From: Gemmatimonadota bacterium | GTDB lineage: Bacteria; Gemmatimonadota; Gemmatimonadetes; Longimicrobiales; Gaopeijiaceae | Assembly: GCA_028873825.1 (NCBI GenBank) | Contig: JAPPNM010000163.1 | Location: 1 to 43,763, forward strand | Direction of reading: 5' to 3' | Length of the DNA: 43,763 nucleotides | Shown: one piece after another, positions 1-11,411 of the stretch | Position numbering within the stretch: position 1 is the first letter of the stretch | Layout: each line of letters opens with the position of its first letter | Made by a program: the position numbers and the translations under genes | Notes under the pieces: model-generated | Seen by the model: the letters and a program-made list of their open reading frames with translations, nothing else | Told to the model about the DNA's origin: nothing | Database searches by the model: none

Positions 1-57
1 AGCGCGGATGCGTCGCCGTTCGAATGCCGGGGGGATTTTGTCCACGGGCTGCCAGAC
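1..57 (+). repeat. Dispersed repeat, copy A (truncated by window start)
   Basis: agcgcggatgcgtcgccgttcgaatgccggggggattttgtccacgggctgccagac; near-identical to copy B on the opposite strand. Confidence 0.9.
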
Positions 58-118
58 GCCCCGCCCTACGCCGGGAGCGGCGGGGCATCGCAGGGTCTGT
101 CCGTTACCGCGCGGGGGA

Positions 119-826
119 TCAGTCCCCGGCTTGCCGCCCCGCCTGCGCCGCGAAGAGGGCGTCGATCATATTCTGCGCCGACTCTTCGATATCGATGACC
201 AAGTGGTCGATTCTGGACACGAAGTAGTTGTGCGCAATGCTCACCGGAATCGCGATGGCCAGCCCCGCAGCGGTGGTGTACAGGGCGGTCTTGATCCCGC
301 CCGCCACCGTGGTGGCGTCCACCTCGCCGGCCAGCTCGATCGCCTGGAACGCCGCGATCATGCCGATGACGGTGCCGAGGAATCCCAGCAGCGGCGCCAC
401 GTTCGTGAGGGTGGCGAGCACCACCAGGCCGCGTTCCAGCTTCGACAGCTCGATCAGCCCCTGGTTCTCGATAGCCTTCGTAACGCGATCCGTTCCCTCG
501 TCACGGCGCTCCAGCCCCGCGTAGAGGATGTTGGCGGCCGGCAAGTCGGATTCGCGCGTGAACTCGAGAGCCTCCTTGATCCGCTGCTGGGCCAGGAGCT
601 CGTCGACCTCCTGGAGCATCTTTCTGGTCGCGGCGCCCTTCATGAGGATATCGAAGAACTTCCAGATGATCACCACGAGTCCGACCAGGATACAGATCCC
701 CAACGGCCACTTCATGATCGCGAAGTTGTCCCAGGCCTCCATCATCTGTTGGGTGAAGGTCAGGTCCGGAGCTTCGACCCCAGGAAGCTGGGGCAGTGCG
801 TAGTAGACGTTCGTCAAGCTGGTCAA
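119..826 (-). CDS. MotA/TolQ/ExbB proton channel family protein
   Basis: 235 aa ORF; three hydrophobic segments and the ExbB/TolQ-like core 'LERGLVVLATLTNVAPLLGFLGTVIGMIAAFQAI' and 'GGIKTALYTTAAGLAIAIPVSIAHNYF'. Start codon appears to be TTG. Confidence 0.93.
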   Translation of the reverse strand: MTSLTNVYYALPQLPGVEAPDLTFTQQMMEAWDNFAIMKWPLGICILVGLVVIIWKFFDILMKGAATRKMLQEVDELLAQQRIKEALEFTRESDLPAANILYAGLERRDEGTDRVTKAIENQGLIELSKLERGLVVLATLTNVAPLLGFLGTVIGMIAAFQAIELAGEVDATTVAGGIKTALYTTAAGLAIAIPVSIAHNYFVSRIDHLVIDIEESAQNMIDALFAAQAGRQAGD

Positions 827-1029
827 CGGTTCCTCCCGCTTTCGATGCTGAGTGAGTTGCCGGGGTCTTCGCGCCCCCTGGCGCGACCATGGATTCTCGG
901 ACTCTCGGGCCCGTACTGCAAGGGCTGCCCAAAATGCGCCCCAAAGGCGGGGCTGTCAAATCTCGCGGACGCGAGGCTCGAAACGGCAAAGCCGGGCCGT
1001 GCGGCGCGCCCGGCGCCCCCGGGACCGGA

Positions 1030-1881
1030 TCACCGCCGCCACGTCCATTCCCGCGAACCGTACCGCATTTCCAGCTTCGCCGCTAGCTCGAGTTCGCCGC
1101 CCGTCATCGAGCCCCGGTGCCATCGTCCTCCGAAGACGTGCTCGAATCCGGTCGCCACAGCCGTCACGAGACGCTTCCACGGCGGCACCTCGCCCAGTAG
1201 TTCGGCAAGGGTGACCGGGCTCCGCGGCCCGTTCGCCTCGCCCCCGCCGCTCCCGTTCGGACCCCGAAGCCCGCCGCGCAGGTCCGCGAAGATAGCCCGC
1301 TGGTTCGTTGCCAGAAGCAGCGATCCGTGCTGCAGAACCGCGCCGCCGATCCGCGCCTGCGCGCTCCCCACCAGCTTGCGTTCCCCGACGACCACCTCGC
1401 CCTCGGCGGAATGGAGGAAGCACGGCCCCGGCCCGGGGTTGGGCGCGCGCCCCGCGGCCCGCGCTGCGTCGACGCCCAGGAGGCGCAGCCCCGCCACCAG
1501 CGCCTCGTTGATCCTTCGGTACGCGGGCCGCAAACCCCCCGACGCACGCACCGGCAAGACGGCAGAATACGTCATCTCCCGGTCGTGGAGCACGGCGCGC
1601 CCCCCCGTCGGCCGCCGCACAGCTCCGATCGCGGGACGGCGGCGCAGCAGCTCGCGGTAGCCGTCGGCGACGGGTTCGTTGCGCCCGAAGGAGAGCGTGG
1701 CGGGGCGCCAGCGGTAGAAGCGCAGCGTGCCGGCGCCGGGACGCGCCCGCGCGGCGAGCGCGTGGTCCCGCGCCATGTTGACGGCCCCCGGAAGCGGCTC
1801 GTCCACCAGGACGCGCCAGGAGAGAGGGCCGGCGGCGGCGGAACGGACGGGCGCCGGCTCCGCGTCAGGGAGCGAACGCAT
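1030..1881 (-). CDS. Lipoate--protein ligase family protein (BPL/LPL catalytic domain)
   Basis: 'NMARDHALA...LRFYRWRPATLSFGRNEPV', 'RRPTGGRAVLHDREMTYSAVLP', 'KLVGSAQARIGGAVLQHGSLLL' are lipoate ligase/transferase signatures; lies in the same operon as gcvH/gcvP. Confidence 0.9.
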   Translation of the reverse strand: MRSLPDAEPAPVRSAAAGPLSWRVLVDEPLPGAVNMARDHALAARARPGAGTLRFYRWRPATLSFGRNEPVADGYRELLRRRPAIGAVRRPTGGRAVLHDREMTYSAVLPVRASGGLRPAYRRINEALVAGLRLLGVDAARAAGRAPNPGPGPCFLHSAEGEVVVGERKLVGSAQARIGGAVLQHGSLLLATNQRAIFADLRGGLRGPNGSGGGEANGPRSPVTLAELLGEVPPWKRLVTAVATGFEHVFGGRWHRGSMTGGELELAAKLEMRYGSREWTWRR

Positions 1882-2551
1882 CCCCCGGGCCCATCACCTG
1901 GACGCGCGCGCGATCGCCCACGAGGTCGCGGAAGCGCTCGGGATCCTGGGCGATCAGGGGCCAGGTGTCGTAGTGCACCGGGATCACGACCTCCGGCTCG
2001 ACGAGCCCGACCGCGGCGGCGGCGTCCTCCGGGCCCATCGTGAAGTTGTCCCCGATGGGCAGGATAGCCACGTCCACCTTGCCGCGCAGCAGCTGCAGGT
2101 CGAGGGTGAGCGCCGTGTCTCCGGCGTGGTAGATCCGCCTTCCGTCCAGGTGCAGCAGGAAGCCGCCCGGCGTGGTGGTGAAACGCCCCGTCTCGTCGCC
2201 GTGGACCTGCCCGCCGTGGATCGCCGGAGTCATCTTCGCCCGCCCGAAGGGGAAGTCGAAGGCGCCCCCGATGTGCATCGGGTGGGTGTTCGCGATCCCC
2301 TGGGTCTCGGCGAAGGAGACGATCTCGAAGGTGGAGACCAGGGTGGCGCCGGTTTCGCGGGCCAGCGGGATCGCGTCGGCGAAGTGGTCGAAGTGGCCGT
2401 GCGTGCAGAGGACGTAGTCCACCGGGCCCGCCTCGGCGCGTTTGATGTCGGAGACGGGGCTGTCGTCGAAGAAGGGGTCGATCACGAGCCGCGTGCCGTC
2501 CTCGGTCTCGACGGTGAATGCGGACTGGCCGTGGAATGTCAGTTTGGGCAA
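1865..2551 (-). CDS. Metal-dependent hydrolase, MBL-fold (UPF0173/YtkL-like)
   Basis: 228 aa; 'THGHFDHFADAIPLA' (HxHxDH), 'YHAGDTALTLDLQLL', 'GPEDAAAAVGLVEPEVVIPVHYDTWPLI' typical of UPF0173. Confidence 0.9.
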   Translation of the reverse strand: MPKLTFHGQSAFTVETEDGTRLVIDPFFDDSPVSDIKRAEAGPVDYVLCTHGHFDHFADAIPLARETGATLVSTFEIVSFAETQGIANTHPMHIGGAFDFPFGRAKMTPAIHGGQVHGDETGRFTTTPGGFLLHLDGRRIYHAGDTALTLDLQLLRGKVDVAILPIGDNFTMGPEDAAAAVGLVEPEVVIPVHYDTWPLIAQDPERFRDLVGDRARVQVMGPGDAFAP

Positions 2552-2583
2552 AGTTCTCCTCCGTTTGTTTCTCGAGTGTGGTC

Positions 2584-2652
2584 GGGTACGGGCGGCTGTC
2601 GCGGGCGGGTATGGAAGGCTGTCGTGGTCGGGTATGGGCGGCTGTCGCGGGC
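2584..2652. repeat. Three tandem 23-bp units (GGGTAYGGGCGGCTGTCGCGGGC-like), intergenic
   Basis: Read directly: units 2584-2606, 2607-2629 and 2630-2652; unit 2 diverged, units 1 and 3 nearly identical. Confidence 0.9.
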
Positions 2653-2672
2653 GGGGGCCGCCCGAAAGGGAC

Positions 2673-5558
<2,886 letters not shown>

Positions 5559-5578
5559 GGGGCCTTGTCCGCGGACCG

Positions 5579-5965
5579 CTAGCCGATATGCGCTCCGTAG
5601 CCGTCCGCGTCCAGCAGCTCCTCCACTTGGCCCGGATCGTCCACCCGCAGCATGACCATCCACCCTTCCCCGTACGGGTCGCTGTTGACCAGGGCCGGGT
5701 CGTCGTCGAGCGCCTCGTTGACGGCGACGACTTCGCCGTCCAAGGGGCAGTAGAGGTCGCTTACGGCCTTGACGGCCTCGATGGTGCCGAAGGTCTCCAT
5801 CGGAGCGAAGGCGTCCCCCGGTTCGGGCAGTTCCACGTAAACCACGTCGCCCAGCTCGCCTTGGGCGTAGTCGGTGATCCCGACGTAAAAGACGTCCGCG
5901 TCGCCGGACTGTCTCAGATACTCGTGTTCGGTGGTATATCTCAGTCCTTCGGGGATTTCGGACAT
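5579..5965 (-). CDS. gcvH: Glycine cleavage system H protein
   Basis: [19 protein letters not shown]...YVELPEPGD...[30 protein letters not shown]; lipoyl-Lys motif IEAVKAVSD. True start at 5965, not the ORF-track start at 6373. Confidence 0.96.
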   Translation of the reverse strand: MSEIPEGLRYTTEHEYLRQSGDADVFYVGITDYAQGELGDVVYVELPEPGDAFAPMETFGTIEAVKAVSDLYCPLDGEVVAVNEALDDDPALVNSDPYGEGWMVMLRVDDPGQVEELLDADGYGAHIG

Positions 5966-6020
5966 CGCCGCCTCCGTTGGGGTTCGGTCGGAGCCGCCGG
6001 CCTTCGGGCCCGGAGCGACA

Positions 6021-6170
6021 GAAAAAAAGCCGCCGAACGGCGGGGCGTCAAGCGGGCGGCCGAACCCGGCTACCACCCGGACAGCGCGATTCGATCGTGC
6101 CGGTGCGCCGTGACGCTCCGTTCGGGCCGGCGATCCGCCCGTACTTGCGAAACCCGCTAACCCGTCGCAT
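6021..6170 (-). ncRNA. Candidate structured leader RNA or small RNA upstream of gcvH
   Basis: About 150 nt with long-range pairing (5' AGCGGG with 3' CCCGCU, GGCC-c-GAAC with GUUCGGCC), ending in the intrinsic terminator; AT-rich TATACA-like element just upstream (about 6173-6178). Confidence 0.45.
6022..6043 (-). terminator. Intrinsic terminator in the gcvH 5' leader (CCGCC-GUUC-GGCGG-C-UUUUUUU)
   Basis: Plus strand reads aaaaaaagccgccgaacggcgg; on the minus strand this is a GC hairpin followed by seven Us. There is no minus-strand gene upstream for it to terminate. Confidence 0.8.
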
Positions 6171-6363
6171 TGTGTATATGAGGGATGCCCTGACTGACGG
6201 AGCCGCCGGACCGATCCGGTTGCCGGAGCACCCCGGCCAAGGTGGCGCACCGTTCGACCGGCGGCTCGGAATGGCAGATGCCCGTACAATACGGTGGATC
6301 TGGTTGCCTGGGTGGGCCAGGCACGATGCGCCACACGCAACTCCCAACGAGAGGAGAACGCCG

Positions 6364-7443
6364 ATGAACACACTTTCGTCTACCCGGTTTCCCATGGCGC
6401 GGTTCCCCGCCATGCCGCGCCGGTCGCCGCTGCTGCCGGTGGTCGCCTTGCTTGCCGCGTGCGGCGACGACGCGCCGCCCGTCGTGTGTCCGGGGACCTC
6501 GATACCCCAGGTGGGATTGCGCGTGAACGAGACAAGGAGCCTGCGGCCCTGCTTCGACGACCCCGAGGGCGAGTCGCTGAGAATCACCGCCAAGGCGTCG
6601 GACCCCGAGGTCGTGTCCACGCTCGTGTGGCACTTGGGGGCCTGGGATCTGGACCCGACGGTCCAGGTCAAGGGGTTGTCTCCCGGGACCTCCACCGTAA
6701 CGATCACGGCCGAGGATCCGGGCGGCCAAACCGCCTCCATCGACGTCGCCTTGGAGGTCTTCGAGCTAGTCGTGGTCTGGCGTGCGGACTTCGACGGAAG
6801 TGACGACAACTTCGAGGGTGTCACTATCGAAGACGGCAAGGCGGTGATCTCTCCCTTTAGACCGCCGAGGAAGTCGGGGTTCACTGCGGACGAATGGGAA
6901 TTGACGGCGTCGTTGGGCGAAGCTAAGGAAAACGACAATGAGACCGCGCCCGGATTTTTGTCGTATTACGGCGGGACGAACCCCGTCTATCTGGGCATGC
7001 TGTTCGGATATGAGTCCTTTAGCTCGGAGTGGTTCGGCGCCGGAGACGACCGCAACTTTACCATGGTCTACTACAACGATACCGACTGGTGGACCACCGA
7101 CGACGATCTTTGGGGGTACTCGGACGCTTGTGAATACGCTCCCGGGGAGTTGATGGACGTGGCTTTCGCCAACCTCTTCGGCGATCTTACGGCAACGTGC
7201 GGCACTACCGTGGTGTTGAGAGTGAACAGGGCGGCCAAGGGGTGGCCGCACATCACCACGATGGACAACACGTATCTGTGGGCGCAGGGCAATTCGGACC
7301 AGTATGTGGAGTTCGATTGGGTCCAGTTGAGCGTCCTCGCGCCCGAGGACGAGCAAAGCGTTGGGGTGGCTTGGGACGAGGGCCCGCCCGAAGTGCCCGA
7401 TGATGTCCTCACTTTCAAGCGCGGCGTCGACATTCCGAGGTAG
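6364..7443 (+). CDS. Putative lipoprotein with an Ig/cadherin-like N-terminal domain, function unknown
   Basis: Lipobox-like 'LLPVVALLAACGDD'; repeat-type sequence 'ITAKASDPEVVSTLVWHLGAWDLDPTVQVKGLSPGTSTVTITAEDPGGQTASIDVALEV'. Plausible start at 6364 after gagagg. Confidence 0.75.
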   Translation: MNTLSSTRFPMARFPAMPRRSPLLPVVALLAACGDDAPPVVCPGTSIPQVGLRVNETRSLRPCFDDPEGESLRITAKASDPEVVSTLVWHLGAWDLDPTVQVKGLSPGTSTVTITAEDPGGQTASIDVALEVFELVVVWRADFDGSDDNFEGVTIEDGKAVISPFRPPRKSGFTADEWELTASLGEAKENDNETAPGFLSYYGGTNPVYLGMLFGYESFSSEWFGAGDDRNFTMVYYNDTDWWTTDDDLWGYSDACEYAPGELMDVAFANLFGDLTATCGTTVVLRVNRAAKGWPHITTMDNTYLWAQGNSDQYVEFDWVQLSVLAPEDEQSVGVAWDEGPPEVPDDVLTFKRGVDIPR

Positions 7444-7532
7444 AGAGTCGAACCTGCGGGGGGGATCGTGATCGCTACGAACCGCCCCACATGACGGTGC
7501 GGAGCGCCGGTTCGACAACGGCGTGACCTGGG

Positions 7533-7569
7533 AGCCCGGGTGGAGCGGGAGAAACGCTCCGCCCGGGCT
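7533..7569. other. Strong 15-bp stem hairpin (AGCCCGGGtGGAGCG / CGCTCCgCCCGGGCT, 7-nt loop)
   Basis: Read directly; 90 nt after the stop of the lipoprotein gene; no U-tract. Confidence 0.8.
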
Positions 7570-8006
7570 GCCGGGCATGGCGCGTGTCAGGGCGCCGGAC
7601 GGTTCCCCCACGGCCACGGAGCAGGTTGCCACGACCGCCAACTGGAAGCGTGAGGCAGCGCTACCGCCGCCGACCGGCTCGACTTCACCCCCTGCTGCAA
7701 TGCGCGAGCTTCGGTTCACCACCGGGCCGGGACTCCAGCCCCGGCTTTCCGGGCCGCCGGTCTCGGCCGGCCCTCCGCGGACGGAAGCGGCGCTCACTTC
7801 CCGTCGAAGACCGACTTGCCGCTCGTCCTCGTTTCTCATCGGACAACGCTCCGTCGTGCGGAACCGGCCGCCCGGGGCCGGCCCGCAGCCGGGCGTTCCC
7901 GCTCCCGGCGCTTGTGCGGGTTCATTCGCGGAATGCTACATTATCATCCGGTTCGGATGTCGGCTCCGTCATCAGAGACCGAGGAGGCCACTCTCACGGA
8001 GAGAGC

Positions 8007-9170
8007 ATGAGCACGCTGACCCATTCTCCCGCACTGACGGCACTGGGCGACGACGAGGCCGGGTTCCGCGAAGCGGTCCGCGAGTTCGCCGAATCGGAGG
8101 TGGCTCCCAGGGTCCCCCGCATGGACGCGGCGCAGCAGCTCGATTCCGACCTCATCTCGCTGCTGTTCGAGCTCGGCTTCATGGGGATCGAAATCCCGGA
8201 GAACTACGGCGGTATCGGAAGCTCCTTCTTCACAGCGGCGCTCGTGGTCGAGGAGCTTTCCCGCGTGGACCCTTCGGTCGCCGTGCTGGTGGACGTCCAG
8301 AACACCCTGGTCAACAACGCGCTGCTCAAGTGGGGCACGGAGGAGCAGCTGAGCCGGCACCTTCCCCCCCTGGCTTCGGGCACCGTCGGCGCCTACGCGC
8401 TGTCGGAGGCCGGGAGCGGCTCCGACGCCTTCGCCCTCGCAACGAGGGCCGTCCGGGACGGGAGCGGCTGGGTCCTGAACGGCCGCAAGTTGTGGATCAC
8501 CAACGGAGCCGAGGCCGGGCTGTACATCGTCTTCGCCAACGCCCGCCCGGAACTGAGGCACAAGGGCATCACCGCGTTCCTCGTCGAGAGGGACGCGCCC
8601 GGGTTCGCCGTGGGAAAAAAGGAGGACAAGCTCGGGATCCGCGCCTCGTCCACCACCGAGCTGGTGCTCGACGACGTGCGCGTGCCCGCCGGGAGCGTCC
8701 TGGGAGAGCTGGGGCGCGGCTACAAGGTGGCCATCGAGACCCTGAACGAGGGACGGATAGGCATCGGGGCCCAGATGCTGGGGCTGGCCCAGGGGGCGCT
8801 CGACCACACCCTCGGGTACGTGCGGGAGCGGGAGCAGTTCGGCCGCCCGGTCGCGGAGTTCCAGGCCGTCCAGTTCCAGCTCGCGCAGATGGCCACCGAA
8901 ATCGAGGCGGCCCGCCTGATGGTGTACAACGCGGCCCGTCTCAAGGACCAGGGAGGCCGCTTCCTGCGCGAGGCGGCGATGGCCAAGCTCTTCGCCTCCC
9001 GCGTGGCCCAGAGGGTGTCGTCGCTCTGCATCGACCTGTACGGGGGCTACGGATTCACGCGCGAGTACCCCGTCGAAAAGCTCTACCGCGACGCGAAGAT
9101 CGGCACGATCTACGAGGGAACCGACAACATGCAGCTCCAGACCATCGCCAAGGACCTGCTCCGTGGATAG
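8007..9170 (+). CDS. Acyl-CoA dehydrogenase family protein
   Basis: 'AYALSEAGSGSDAFALATRAVRDGSGWVLNGRKLWITNGAEAGLYIVFAN', 'LYGGYGFTREYPVEKLYRDAKIGTIYEGTDNMQLQTIAKDLL'. Confidence 0.97.
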   Translation: MSTLTHSPALTALGDDEAGFREAVREFAESEVAPRVPRMDAAQQLDSDLISLLFELGFMGIEIPENYGGIGSSFFTAALVVEELSRVDPSVAVLVDVQNTLVNNALLKWGTEEQLSRHLPPLASGTVGAYALSEAGSGSDAFALATRAVRDGSGWVLNGRKLWITNGAEAGLYIVFANARPELRHKGITAFLVERDAPGFAVGKKEDKLGIRASSTTELVLDDVRVPAGSVLGELGRGYKVAIETLNEGRIGIGAQMLGLAQGALDHTLGYVREREQFGRPVAEFQAVQFQLAQMATEIEAARLMVYNAARLKDQGGRFLREAAMAKLFASRVAQRVSSLCIDLYGGYGFTREYPVEKLYRDAKIGTIYEGTDNMQLQTIAKDLLRG

Positions 9171-9206
9171 CCGCGCCGCCGCCGGGCGGTTCCGGGAGGG
9201 CGCACC

Positions 9207-9386
9207 GTGCCCTCGGTAGGAGTCCGGGAAATCCTCTTGGTCCTGGTCGTGTGCGCGTTGATCTTCGGCGCGAAGCGTCTTCCCGGCATCGCCCGGGGGC
9301 TGGGCGCCGGCATTCGAAACTTCAAGGGGTCCATCGGCGCCCCGGGCGAGGACGACTCCGGACCCGGTGACGACCGGCGGCGCTAG
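9207..9386 (+). CDS. tatA: Sec-independent (twin-arginine) translocase TatA/TatE-type subunit
   Basis: GTG-start ORF absent from the supplied track: (M)PSVGVREILLVLVVCALIFGAKRLPGIARGLGAGIRNFKGSIGAPGEDDSGPGDDRRR; TM helix + FGxKRLPxxxRxLGxxIxxFK; RBS-like gggaggg at 9194-9200. Confidence 0.9.
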   Translation: MPSVGVREILLVLVVCALIFGAKRLPGIARGLGAGIRNFKGSIGAPGEDDSGPGDDRRR

Positions 9387-9413
9387 CGGCCCTTCCGCCG
9401 CGCGACGCTCCCG

Positions 9414-10604
9414 GTGACGCCGTCCCCCGCGGCCCGGAGCCGTCTCGGCCTCCTCTTCTTCGCGGTACTGGTCGACCTCGTCGGGTTCGGGATAGTCCTG
9501 CCGGTGCTGCCGTTCTACGCAGCGGACCTCGGCGCCAGCGTCCCGCAAACCGGCCTTCTGTACGCGACCTACTCGCTGGTGCAGCTGGTCATGGCCCCGC
9601 TCTGGGGACGGATCTCCGACCGCGTGGGGCGCCGGCCGGTCATCATCCTGGGTCTCCTGGGGAGCGCGTTCGCGTATGCGATCTTCGCGCGCGCCGACTC
9701 GCTGGCCCTGCTGTTCCTGTCCCGCGTCGTGGGCGGGATCGGCGGGTCCACGATCCCGGTGGCGCAGGCGTACATCGCCGACGTGACGCCCCCGGGCCGC
9801 AGAGCCGGCGGCCTCGGTCTCGTGGGAGCAGCCTTCGGGCTCGGCTTCGTCATCGGTCCGGCTCTGGGGGGCGTCCTGTACGGCCTGTCGCCCGGCTCCC
9901 CCGCCGCGCCCGGATACGCCGCGGCGGCCCTCTGTCTCGCGAACGCCCTAGCCGCCCTCGCGTGGCTGCCCGAATCGCGCCGCGCCGGCAGCTCCGGCGG
10001 CACCTCGCGCTTCAACCTCCGCGCCGCCCTGGCCGAGGCCGCCGGGGCCAGGCAGATCAGGCTCGTTCTTGCGGGATACCTCTGCATCACGATGGCCTTC
10101 GCCACCCTGCATCCGACGCTCTCGCTGCTGGCGCTGGAGCGCTTCGGCATGGGGGGGCGGCAGGCCGGCTACCTCTTCGCGCTGCTGGGAATCGTGTCTG
10201 TCGTCGTGCAGGGCGGACTGGTGCGGCGGCTCGCTCCGCGCTACGGCGAACGCACGCTGCTCCTAGTCAGCGGGATTCCCTTCTGCCTGGGGCTTCTCGC
10301 GGTCGGGACGGCCGCCACCGCACCCGCCCTCCTCGCCGGCCTCGTCCTGATCGGGATCGGCTACGGCGGCGCGATTCCGAGCGTGCTGGCGCTGCTTTCG
10401 CGCGCCGCCGGCCCGAAGCGGCAGGGGGCCGTCCTGGGCCTCGGCCAGGGCGTGGGATCGCTGGCCAGGGTTCTGGGCCCCGCGATGGCGGGGAAGCTCT
10501 TCGACGTCCGCCTCGCGCTGCCGTACGTGGCGGGGGCGGCGCTGATCCTGGCGGCGGCGCTCTTCTCCGCGAGGCTCGTCCAGCCCGGGGAGCCGTCTCG
10601 GTGA
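9414..10604 (+). CDS. MFS transporter (TetA-like multidrug/tetracycline efflux family)
   Basis: 'VDLVGFGIVLPVLPFYAADLGASVPQTGLLYATYSLVQLVMAPLWGRISDRVGRRPVIILGLLGSAFAYAIFA'; about 12 TM segments; GTG start. Confidence 0.93.
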   Translation: MTPSPAARSRLGLLFFAVLVDLVGFGIVLPVLPFYAADLGASVPQTGLLYATYSLVQLVMAPLWGRISDRVGRRPVIILGLLGSAFAYAIFARADSLALLFLSRVVGGIGGSTIPVAQAYIADVTPPGRRAGGLGLVGAAFGLGFVIGPALGGVLYGLSPGSPAAPGYAAAALCLANALAALAWLPESRRAGSSGGTSRFNLRAALAEAAGARQIRLVLAGYLCITMAFATLHPTLSLLALERFGMGGRQAGYLFALLGIVSVVVQGGLVRRLAPRYGERTLLLVSGIPFCLGLLAVGTAATAPALLAGLVLIGIGYGGAIPSVLALLSRAAGPKRQGAVLGLGQGVGSLARVLGPAMAGKLFDVRLALPYVAGAALILAAALFSARLVQPGEPSR

Positions 10605-11371
10605 ACATAACGGTCGTGCTGCACCAGCCCCGGGATCTGGTGAACATCGCGACCGCCGTGCGGGCCATGGCCAACATGGGGCTCGAGCGGCTGACGGTGG
10701 TCGACCCGGCCGACTTCGATCCCCGGCGGATCACCGGGATCGCGCACCGCACGCAACCCATCGTCGAGACGGCCGTCCTGGCAGGGTCGCTGGAGGAGGC
10801 GCTGGCCAGCGCGACCTACGTGGTCGGCACGTCCGCCCGGCCCCGCACCGCCCGGCGCAACTACTGCCGGCCGCGCGAGCTTGCCCCGCGCATCCTGAGG
10901 CGGGCGGAGCGCGGGCGCGTCGCGGTCGTCTTCGGCCGCGAGGACAGGGGACTCTCCAACGAGGCGCTCGACCTGTGCCACGAAGTGATCGTGATTCCCA
11001 CCGCGGCCGAATACCCTTCGCTGAACCTGGCCCAGGCCGTGCTCCTGGTCGCGTACGAGGTTCTTCTGGCGGGCGCGGGCGCGACCGGGGCCCTCCCCGC
11101 CGGGAAGAGGTCGCTCGGGCCCGCCACCGCGGCCGAGCTGGAGGAGATGTACCGGGCGCTGGAGGCGGGGCTCGACCGGGCCGCGTTCTTCCGCGGCCGC
11201 AAGAGCGAAAGCGTGATGCGCATCCTCCGCACCGTCTTCGGGCGAACCACGCTCGACGCGCACGAGGCGCGCCTGATACGCTCGATCGGGTTTCAGGTCA
11301 GAAACCGGCTGGAGCGCGCGGAAGGAGGCGGTTCGCGGCCCACGCCCCGCCAACCCGACACGCTCCCGTGA
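10601..11371 (+). CDS. RNA methyltransferase, TrmJ/SpoU family
   Basis: GTG start overlapping the MFS stop; 'NITVVLHQPRDLVNIATAVRAMANMGLERLTVVDP', 'VAVVFGREDRGLSNEALDLCHEVIVIPTAAEYPSLNLAQAVLLVAYEV'. Confidence 0.93.
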   Translation: MNITVVLHQPRDLVNIATAVRAMANMGLERLTVVDPADFDPRRITGIAHRTQPIVETAVLAGSLEEALASATYVVGTSARPRTARRNYCRPRELAPRILRRAERGRVAVVFGREDRGLSNEALDLCHEVIVIPTAAEYPSLNLAQAVLLVAYEVLLAGAGATGALPAGKRSLGPATAAELEEMYRALEAGLDRAAFFRGRKSESVMRILRTVFGRTTLDAHEARLIRSIGFQVRNRLERAEGGGSRPTPRQPDTLP

Positions 11372-11411
11372 ACGACGCGGGTCCGAACCGGCGCTCTTCG
11401 CCCCGGGCGGA

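Noticed and set aside
8-1660. 550-aa plus-strand ORF and similar long antisense ORFs (1727-2887, 2442-4076, 4131-5582, 12683-14539, 14448-17135, 34834-36360, 39582-41561)
   Set aside because: Each lies opposite a clearly recognised gene; composition indicates non-coding frames.
6021-6170. Identification of the gcvH leader as a classical glycine riboswitch
   Set aside because: Context fits but I could not see the conserved glycine-aptamer segments, so I only call it a structured leader candidate.
6766-7839. 357-aa minus-strand ORF opposite the lipoprotein gene
   Set aside because: No recognisable domain; mostly antisense to a better-supported plus-strand gene.
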